This document shows positions 4,434-9,298 of a stretch of DNA of 9,298 nucleotides, in pieces. The stretch is from Enterocloster bolteae. Its GTDB lineage: Bacteria; Bacillota_A; Clostridia; Lachnospirales; Lachnospiraceae. Each line of letters begins with the position of its first letter. Within the stretch, counting starts at the first letter, position 1. The notes beneath the pieces were generated by a model, which did no database searches, was not told the DNA's origin, and saw nothing but the letters and a program-made list of their open reading frames with translations. Location: positions 1 to 9,298 of the forward strand of contig JAETTS010000075.1 of assembly GCA_021769025.1 (NCBI GenBank), read 5' to 3'. Both the position numbers and the translations under genes were made by a program.

Positions 4434-6230
4434 ATGGAAGCAAAGAAAGTGGACCTGAAAGCCAAGCCCTATTATCTGTCAGAAGAGGATATCAAGTGGG
4501 TGGAGGATACCATTGCAGGAATGAGCGTGGAGGAAAAGATCGGTCAGCTGTTCTTCAACATGGGATCCAGCAGGGAGGAAGAGTATCTGAAGATGACGGT
4601 CAATAAGTACCACATCGGAGGGATCCGTTACAATCCAGCCACAGCGGAGGAAGTGTACGAACAGAACCGGATTCTACAGGAAAATTCCAAGATTCCGCTG
4701 ATTATTGCCTGCAACACAGAGGCAGGGGGCAACGGAGCCTGTGTGGACGGTACCCTGATTGGACATCCGGTGAAAATCGGTTCTACCAGAAATCCTAAAT
4801 ATGCCTATGAGATGGGACGTATGTCCAACAAAGAAGCGGCAGCGATCGGATGCAACTTATCTTTTGCACCGCTGTCTGATATTTACTATAACTGGCATAA
4901 TCCGGTTATCGGCCTGCGCAACTTCGGCAATGACCCGGAGCAGGTGGCCCAGATGGCTACTCAGTATATGCTGGGAGCTCACGAGAACCCGGGCTTTTGC
5001 TGCGCAGCCAAGCATTTCCCGGGAGACGGTTTGGATGACCGGGATCAGCACATTGCCAACAGTGTCAATACGTTTACATGTGAAGAATGGGATAAGACCT
5101 TTGGAAAGGTATATGAGAGCCTGATTGACAATGGCCTGGAAGCCATTATGGCAGGCCATATCATGCAGCCGGCTTACACGCGCTATTTTAATCCGGATAT
5201 AAAGGATGAGGATATTCAGCCTGCAACCTTAAGCCCGGAGCTGATTCAGGGTTTGTTAAAAGGGAAATTAGGATTCAACGGCATGGTTCTGACCGATGCC
5301 AGCCATATGGTAGGCATGACCTGCCGCATGAAACGCAGCGAAGTGGTTCCCCATGCTATCGCGGCAGGTGTGGATATGTTCCTGTTTTTCAATGATATGG
5401 ATGAGGATTTTGAATCCATGATGAACGGATATCGATCAGGACTGATTACCGAGGAGCGCCTGTCCGATGCCCTTCATCGCATCCTGGGCCTGAAAGCTCA
5501 CATGGGCCTCCACAAAAAGGCAAAGACAGAGATTATGCCGCCGAGGGAGCAGATTAAGGAAGTGATCGGCTGCAAAGAACATAAGGATATGGCAAAGGAA
5601 ATCTCTGAAAAGGGTACGGTTTTAGTAAAATATCTGGACAAGGACGTACTGCCTCTTACTCCTGAAAAGTATCGAAAGATTATGATTGTGTATGTGAAGG
5701 GCGTGGAAGCAGGCGGAATGGGCGCACTGGTAGCGGCCAGAAACGGTTCTGGAAAGTCACCGGCCCAGAGGCTTAAGGAGAAGCTGGAGGCCAAAGGGTT
5801 TGAGGTATTTATCTATGAGAGCCCCCTGGAGAAGATGAAGAAACAGATGCTGGAAGGGGGCAAGCCGGATATCAACCTGTATTTTGCAGGGAAGGATACC
5901 ATCAGCGAGTTTGCTGCAAGGCAGGATCTAATCATCACCCTGTGTGATGTGGCCGGGGGGTTCCAGGCAGTGGCACGTCCAGGCTGGGGGATGACGAAAG
6001 GTGGCGGGGAGATCCCGTGGTATGTCCACGAGGTTCCGGTGATCGCCCTGAACATGGGCCATCCGACGATTATGGCGGATATGCCTCATGTGCGCACTTT
6101 TATCAATGCATACGACACCAACGACCAGACCATGGACGTGGTGGTGGAGAAACTGACAGGCGGAGAGGAATGCTTTGTGGGAGAGGATCCCATCGACAGC
6201 TTCTGCGGGCTTTGGGATACTCATTTTTAA
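4434..6230 (+). CDS. glycoside hydrolase family 3 enzyme, NagZ-like (probable beta-N-acetylhexosaminidase)
   Basis: The product is 598 residues with no signal peptide, so it should act in the cytosol on imported glycosides or recycled cell-wall fragments. Residues about 26-360 form the GH3 catalytic barrel: MSVEEKIGQLFF at 30-41, the substrate-binding K193-H194 in KHFPGDG, and the predicted nucleophile D288 in GMVLTDASHM. Residues about 385-575 look like the GH3 C-terminal alpha/beta domain, as in Gram-positive NagZ proteins. The motif D204-Q-H206 matches the Asp-x-His acid/base dyad specific to NagZ-type enzymes and lies 82 residues before the nucleophile, close to the Bacillus NagZ spacing. 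Unusually the loop reads KHFPGDG, as in exo-glucanase members, rather than KHFPGHG. Hexosaminidase is thus favoured, while beta-glucosidase or phosphorylase activity remains possible. AAGGAGGT lies eight bases before the ATG. The gene is a single unit ending at the terminator at 6294. Confidence 0.85.
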   Translation: MEAKKVDLKAKPYYLSEEDIKWVEDTIAGMSVEEKIGQLFFNMGSSREEEYLKMTVNKYHIGGIRYNPATAEEVYEQNRILQENSKIPLIIACNTEAGGNGACVDGTLIGHPVKIGSTRNPKYAYEMGRMSNKEAAAIGCNLSFAPLSDIYYNWHNPVIGLRNFGNDPEQVAQMATQYMLGAHENPGFCCAAKHFPGDGLDDRDQHIANSVNTFTCEEWDKTFGKVYESLIDNGLEAIMAGHIMQPAYTRYFNPDIKDEDIQPATLSPELIQGLLKGKLGFNGMVLTDASHMVGMTCRMKRSEVVPHAIAAGVDMFLFFNDMDEDFESMMNGYRSGLITEERLSDALHRILGLKAHMGLHKKAKTEIMPPREQIKEVIGCKEHKDMAKEISEKGTVLVKYLDKDVLPLTPEKYRKIMIVYVKGVEAGGMGALVAARNGSGKSPAQRLKEKLEAKGFEVFIYESPLEKMKKQMLEGGKPDINLYFAGKDTISEFAARQDLIITLCDVAGGFQAVARPGWGMTKGGGEIPWYVHEVPVIALNMGHPTIMADMPHVRTFINAYDTNDQTMDVVVEKLTGGEECFVGEDPIDSFCGLWDTHF

Positions 6231-6293
6231 TAAGAAAACAATGAATGCAAGGATGACAGGGTAAAATCCAGGAATAGATTTTGGTATGGATTC

Positions 6294-6333
6294 AGGCGCC
6301 AGGCTTTGGGCAACCATGGCCTGGCGCCTTTTT
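6294..6333 (+). terminator. strong intrinsic terminator after the GH3 gene
   Basis: AGGCGCCAGGC (6294-6304) pairs perfectly over 11 bases with GCCTGGCGCCT (6319-6329), and five T residues (6329-6333) close it. The loop can fold further as TGG-GCAA-CCA, a GNRA tetraloop. It isolates the GH3 gene from the ilvE operon. Confidence 0.95.
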
Positions 6334-6398
6334 CGCAAGAAAATCACAGCGGCCTTTTCACCATCTATGAAACGATAAAATCTTAATGAACCAACCTT

Positions 6399-6426
6399 GC
6401 CTGCGTACAGTAACAACCGTACAGGC
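6399..6426. repeat. imperfect inverted repeat upstream of the ilvE promoter
   Basis: GCCTG (6399-6403) pairs with CAGGC (6422-6426), and TAC (6406-6408) with GTA (6419-6421) after a two-base bulge. It ends 26 bases before the -35 element, a position suited to an activator or repressor site. No known operator was recognised. Confidence 0.3.
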
Positions 6427-6452
6427 GGACTTCTCCCAGGAGAAAAAAGAGA

Positions 6453-6481
6453 TTGACAGATGCAAGATTTTGACACATAAT
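6453..6481 (+). promoter_or_regulatory. sigma-A-type promoter of the ilvE operon
   Basis: TTGACA (6453-6458), exactly 17 bases, then CATAAT (6476-6481), one mismatch from consensus. Transcription would start near 6488 and cover ilvE, the transporter gene and ogt, since no terminator is seen between them. Confidence 0.7.
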
Positions 6482-6577
6482 GAGATATAAATTTATGGAA
6501 TTGAAGACAGGTGCCTTGTCTCCGGCGCAGGATGTGCCTTAAGGAGGCAAAACACTGGCAGAGGAGGAGAATTGGTT

Positions 6578-7648
6578 ATGGAGACCATCAGAATTGAACA
6601 GACAGTACATCCAAAACAAAAGCCAGGCCAGGACAATCCATTGGTATTTGGCACAATTTTTACGGACCATATGTTTGAGATGGATTATGAAGAGGGAAAG
6701 GGCTGGTATGATCCAAGGATCGTGCCCTATCATAAATTGGAGTTGGAGCCATCCTGTATGGTGTTCCATTATGGACAGGAGATGTTTGAGGGGCTGAAGG
6801 CATATAAGGCAGAGGATGGAAGGGTTCTTTTGTTCCGCCCGGATAAGAATATTGAGAGAGCCAACCGAAGCAACCGGAGGCTGTGCATTCCGGATATTCC
6901 AGAAGATCTTTTCTTGGAGGCCCTTAAGAAAGTGGTGGAAGTGGACAAAGAATGGATTCCGGTAAAGCCAGGGACTTCCCTGTATATCCGTCCCTTTGTG
7001 ATTGCGACGGATCCATTTTTGGGAGTAAGGCCGTCACACACATATAAGTTTATGATTATTCTGTCTCCTGTAGGTGCCTATTATGCCAGCGGCCTGGATC
7101 CGGTGAAGATCTGGATTGAAGATGAGTATGTCCGTGCGGTAAAGGGCGGCATTGGCGAGGCCAAGACGGGTGGAAACTATGTGGCCTCTCTTGCTTCCCA
7201 GGTAAAGGCCCATGACGAGGGGTATTCCCAGGTACTGTGGCTGGACGGTGTCCACAGGAAGTATATTGAAGAAGTAGGCGCTATGAATATTTTCTTCAAG
7301 ATCAACGGCACCGTGGTGACCCCTAAGCTCAACGGCAGCATTCTCCCAGGCGTAACCAGGGATTCTGTCATCGCCTTGTGCAAGGAGTGGGGCATTTCGG
7401 TGGAGGAGAAAACCATCTCCGTGGACGAGGTGGTTGCGGCTGCAGAGTCTGGTGCCATGGAGGAGTGCTTCGGAACCGGTACGGCAGCAGTGATCTCCCC
7501 AGTGGGAGAGTTGCGGTTCGAGGAAGAGCGGATGGCCATCGGAGGCGGCAAGATCGGGGAACTGACCCAGAAATTGTATGATACCATAACTGGAATCCAG
7601 CTAGGCAAGATCGAAGGGCCGAAAGGTTGGAGCGTGGAAGTAAAATAA
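6578..7648 (+). CDS. ilvE: branched-chain amino acid aminotransferase
   Basis: The product is 356 residues, the usual length for the larger (BCAT type II) class IV aminotransferases. It interconverts leucine, isoleucine or valine with their 2-oxo acids, using 2-oxoglutarate/glutamate and pyridoxal phosphate, in the cytosol. Motifs in order: HYGQEMFEGLKAYK (64-77), FRPDKNIERANRS (86-98), SLYIRPF (134-140), EAKTGGNYVASLASQ (194-208) with predicted Schiff-base lysine K196, QVLWLDG (218-224), EEVGAMNIFF (231-240) and FGTGTAAVISPV (298-309). The ATG at 6578 is preferred over an in-frame TTG at 6572, because AGGAGG at 6562-6567 is ten bases from the ATG and only four from the TTG. It is first in an operon with a transporter 26 bases downstream. 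No T-box leader is present. All expected motifs are intact. Confidence 0.95.
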   Translation: METIRIEQTVHPKQKPGQDNPLVFGTIFTDHMFEMDYEEGKGWYDPRIVPYHKLELEPSCMVFHYGQEMFEGLKAYKAEDGRVLLFRPDKNIERANRSNRRLCIPDIPEDLFLEALKKVVEVDKEWIPVKPGTSLYIRPFVIATDPFLGVRPSHTYKFMIILSPVGAYYASGLDPVKIWIEDEYVRAVKGGIGEAKTGGNYVASLASQVKAHDEGYSQVLWLDGVHRKYIEEVGAMNIFFKINGTVVTPKLNGSILPGVTRDSVIALCKEWGISVEEKTISVDEVVAAAESGAMEECFGTGTAAVISPVGELRFEEERMAIGGGKIGELTQKLYDTITGIQLGKIEGPKGWSVEVK

Positions 7649-7674
7649 AAGGCGGGCTTGTAGGGGAGGAAATA

Positions 7675-8601
7675 ATGGCAGGGATAGCAGATGTTCTGAT
7701 GAAGGCGTTGGCGTTTGTGGCGATTATCGCCATGGGATATGGGCTGAAGCGGATCGGGTTCTTCCAGGCCAAAGATTTCTTCCTTCTATCTAAGATTGTG
7801 ATTAAGATTACACTGCCTGCAGCCATTATAGCCAATTTCAGCAAAATCAGCATGGATAGCTCCATGCTGATTCTCTGTGTTTTTGGATTGGCCTGCAACG
7901 GTGTTTTGCTGGCAGCCGCTTACTGCATGAACCTGTCAAAGCCGGGGAAGCAGAAAGCCTTTGCCATGCTGAATCTGACGGGATACAATATCGGCAACTT
8001 TACCATGCCCTTTGTGCAGAGTTTTTTAGGGCCGGTGGGATTTGCCGCTACCAGCCTGTTTGACGCGGGTAACTCGGTGATGTGTACTGGGGTGACCTTC
8101 AGCCTGGCCTGTGCGGTAAACGGGGAAGGGGAGAAAGGCTCTGGCTCCCTTAAGACTGTCTTAAAGACGCTGGTATCTTCCGTTCCCTTTGATACGTATG
8201 TGATCATGACGATTTTAACGGCTCTTCACTTAAGGCTTCCCAATGTGGTGGTTCTGTGGGCAGAGACAGCTGGCGGGGCCAATGCGTTTCTGGCGCTTTT
8301 GATGATCGGAATCGGGTTTGAAATCCGCATGGATAAGGAGAAGATACGAGAGATTCTGAAAATTTTGGCTGTGCGGTACGGCCTTGCGCTGGCGTTTTCC
8401 TTCACCTTTTTCCTTTTGTTGCCCTTTTCCCTGGAGATTCGGCAGGCCTTGGCGATTGTGGTGCTGGGGCCGGCAGCTTCGGTAGGGCCGGCATTTACCG
8501 GGAAGATTGGCGGGGATGTGGAACTGTCAAGCGCTATCAATTCGTTGACCATTGTGATCAGTATTGTGGCAATCACAGCGGCGCTTATTTTGGTTTTGTG
8601 A
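7675..8601 (+). CDS. AEC-family (auxin efflux carrier) membrane transporter
   Basis: The product is 308 residues and very hydrophobic, with about ten predicted membrane segments in two halves separated by a short charged loop (NGEGEKGSGSLK, 149-160). Family-like features are the early GYGLKRIGFF (21-30) followed by KIVIKITLPAAIIANF (40-55), the NLTGYNIGNFTMPF stretch (100-113) in the middle, and the closing hydrophobic segment LTIVISIVAITAALIL (291-306). AEC proteins are secondary transporters, and bacterial members are linked to malate, malonate or amino-acid export. The ATG at 7675 is chosen because GGGGAGG lies just upstream; an in-frame ATG at 7627 would overlap ilvE and lacks such a site. 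Placement between ilvE and ogt suggests, without proof, transport of a branched-chain amino acid or 2-oxo acid. No fault in the frame is seen. Confidence 0.85.
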   Translation: MAGIADVLMKALAFVAIIAMGYGLKRIGFFQAKDFFLLSKIVIKITLPAAIIANFSKISMDSSMLILCVFGLACNGVLLAAAYCMNLSKPGKQKAFAMLNLTGYNIGNFTMPFVQSFLGPVGFAATSLFDAGNSVMCTGVTFSLACAVNGEGEKGSGSLKTVLKTLVSSVPFDTYVIMTILTALHLRLPNVVVLWAETAGGANAFLALLMIGIGFEIRMDKEKIREILKILAVRYGLALAFSFTFFLLLPFSLEIRQALAIVVLGPAASVGPAFTGKIGGDVELSSAINSLTIVISIVAITAALILVL

Positions 8602-8624
8602 TTGCGTTACAAGGAGGATAAAAG

Positions 8625-9164
8625 ATGCTTAGTGTTATGCATTATGATTCCCCAGTAGGAAAGCTTTTGATTGCAGGGCAGGATGATGCACTTGTGGGAA
8701 TCTGGATGGAAGGACAGAAATATTATCTAGGTTCCCTTGGAAAGGAAGAACAGAGAGAGGAAGAAACCACGGTTTTGCGCTGCACAAAGGAATGGCTTGA
8801 CCGCTATTTTAAAGGAGAAAAACCGTCAGTTGGCTGTTTGAGCATCAGGCCTTCTGGAAGCAGGTTCCAGAAAGAAGTCTGGAAGATTCTCTGTGAGATT
8901 CCTTACGGAGAAGTGACCACATATGGTGGGATTGCGAAACAGATCGCTGCCAGGCAGGGGCTTTCCAGTATGTCGGCTCAGGCTGTGGGAGGCGCTGTAG
9001 GGCATAATCCCATTTCCATTGTCATCCCCTGCCACCGGGTGGTTGGTGCAGATGGAAGCTTGACCGGGTATGCAGGAGGAATCGAAAAGAAGAGAAAACT
9101 CCTTGCGCTGGAAGGTGTGGATCAGAAGCATCTGTTTGTCCCTGCCAGAGGAAGCGCGCTGTAG
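8625..9164 (+). CDS. ogt: methylated-DNA--protein-cysteine S-methyltransferase
   Basis: The 179-residue protein repairs O6-alkylguanine (and O4-alkylthymine) by moving the alkyl group to its own cysteine in a single-turnover reaction. Residues about 1-75 form the variable N-terminal domain. Residues 81-108 (FQKEVWKILCEIPYGEVTTY onward) form the first part of the DNA-binding domain. IPCHRVV (134-140) contains acceptor C136, and SLTGYAGGIEKKRKLLALEG (145-164) is the usual C-terminal block. Length is normal for Ogt. The position normally held by the base-flipping arginine finger (RAVG) reads QAVG here (Q119). This variant seems common among Firmicutes, so activity is still expected. AAGGAGG at 8611-8617 is seven bases before the ATG. 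It lies 23 bases behind the transporter gene and is probably co-transcribed with ilvE. No Ada-type regulatory domain is fused. Confidence 0.95.
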   Translation: MLSVMHYDSPVGKLLIAGQDDALVGIWMEGQKYYLGSLGKEEQREEETTVLRCTKEWLDRYFKGEKPSVGCLSIRPSGSRFQKEVWKILCEIPYGEVTTYGGIAKQIAARQGLSSMSAQAVGGAVGHNPISIVIPCHRVVGADGSLTGYAGGIEKKRKLLALEGVDQKHLFVPARGSAL

Positions 9165-9187
9165 GGCAGAAGCAACAGTGGGATGAG

Positions 9188-9298
9188 ATGGGAATGACAA
9201 AAGGAAAACGGTGGTGGGAACGTTGGCTATGGAATGGACGGATGGAAAGACAAGATGCCAGTGGGCAAATCCGAAGAATGAACGATATATTTGCTATC
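9188..9298 (+). CDS. possible start of an unrecognised gene, truncated by the window edge
   Basis: From the ATG at 9188 a frame of 37 codons stays open to the end. The peptide is rich in arginine, tryptophan and methionine (KRWWERWLWNGRMERQD). A second ATG at 9194 has GGGA close before it, and neither start has a clear AGGAGG. The frame is also open upstream into the end of ogt, so the true start is uncertain. No terminator is seen between ogt and this frame, so it may extend the operon. No family was recognised; it could be a real basic protein or a chance open frame. Confidence 0.35.
   Translation, partial: MGMTKGKRWWERWLWNGRMERQDASGQIRRMNDIFAI

Larger units (their letters stand above)
6231..6577 (+). 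other. 347-base intergenic region between GH3 and ilvE
   Basis: No gene is seen. The region contains the GH3 terminator (6294-6333), an imperfect inverted repeat (6399-6426), a sigma-A-type promoter (6453-6481) and a leader of about 90 bases. A small hairpin in that leader pairs AGACAGG with CTTGTCT around 6505-6521. I looked for a T-box or other amino-acid-sensing leader and found neither its conserved core nor a terminator. Confidence 0.7.

Noticed and set aside
5928..6476. 182-codon minus-strand open frame across the end of the GH3 gene
   Set aside because: It runs through the perfect 11-base-pair terminator and antisense to the GH3 coding region, with low-complexity, motif-free protein.
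6488..6577. T-box leader sensing branched-chain tRNA before ilvE
   Set aside because: The leader of about 90 bases is too short, lacks the conserved T-box sequence, and has no terminator after the small hairpin.
7368..7898. 176-codon minus-strand open frame spanning ilvE and the transporter gene
   Set aside because: It is antisense to two genes with intact family motifs and has no ribosome binding site or recognisable domain.

Overview
The window looks like a chromosomal segment of a Gram-positive clostridial bacterium, probably Lachnospiraceae. This is inferred from strong AGGAGG-type ribosome binding sites before nearly every gene, moderate GC content, sigma-A-like and sigma-D-like promoters, intrinsic terminators with U-tracts, and the character of the proteins. 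No rRNA, tRNA, CRISPR array, insertion sequence or phage gene was seen.

Left part (1-1764). A minus-strand sensor gene with a degenerate receiver-like N-terminus and two PAS domains runs off the left edge and has a very good sigma-A promoter (TTGACA-17-TAAAAT). Diverging from it is a small coiled-coil protein gene (1430-1699). A bidirectional hairpin terminator (1715-1747) separates that gene from the convergent flagellin operon.

Centre (1765-4433). A minus-strand two-gene unit encodes a 612-residue flagellin and, 24 bases downstream, a small protein with four CxxC zinc knuckles. The flagellin is the centrepiece. Normal N- and C-terminal filament (D0/D1) regions flank a large insert carrying HELMH plus a downstream EWFVEG glutamate, the zinc site of a gluzincin-type metallopeptidase. 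It is therefore a flagellinolysin, a protease that can be built into the flagellar filament. No other flagellar gene lies in the window. Upstream are a sigma-D (sigma-28)-like promoter (TAAG-14-GACGATAT) and, between it and the start codon, an intrinsic-terminator-like hairpin with eight U residues. That arrangement suggests attenuation of the flagellin transcript.

Right part (4434-9298). A plus-strand cytosolic glycoside hydrolase family 3 enzyme with a NagZ-like Asp-x-His dyad ends at a strong terminator. It is followed by a TTGACA-17-CATAAT promoter driving a tight operon: branched-chain aminotransferase (ilvE), an AEC-family membrane transporter, and an Ogt-type methylated-DNA repair methyltransferase. 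Gaps within this operon are 26 and 23 bases. A partial unrecognised reading frame follows at the right edge.

The regions appear to be independent transcription units. The proteolytic flagellin, its leader structure and its zinc-ribbon partner gene are the parts most worth following up.
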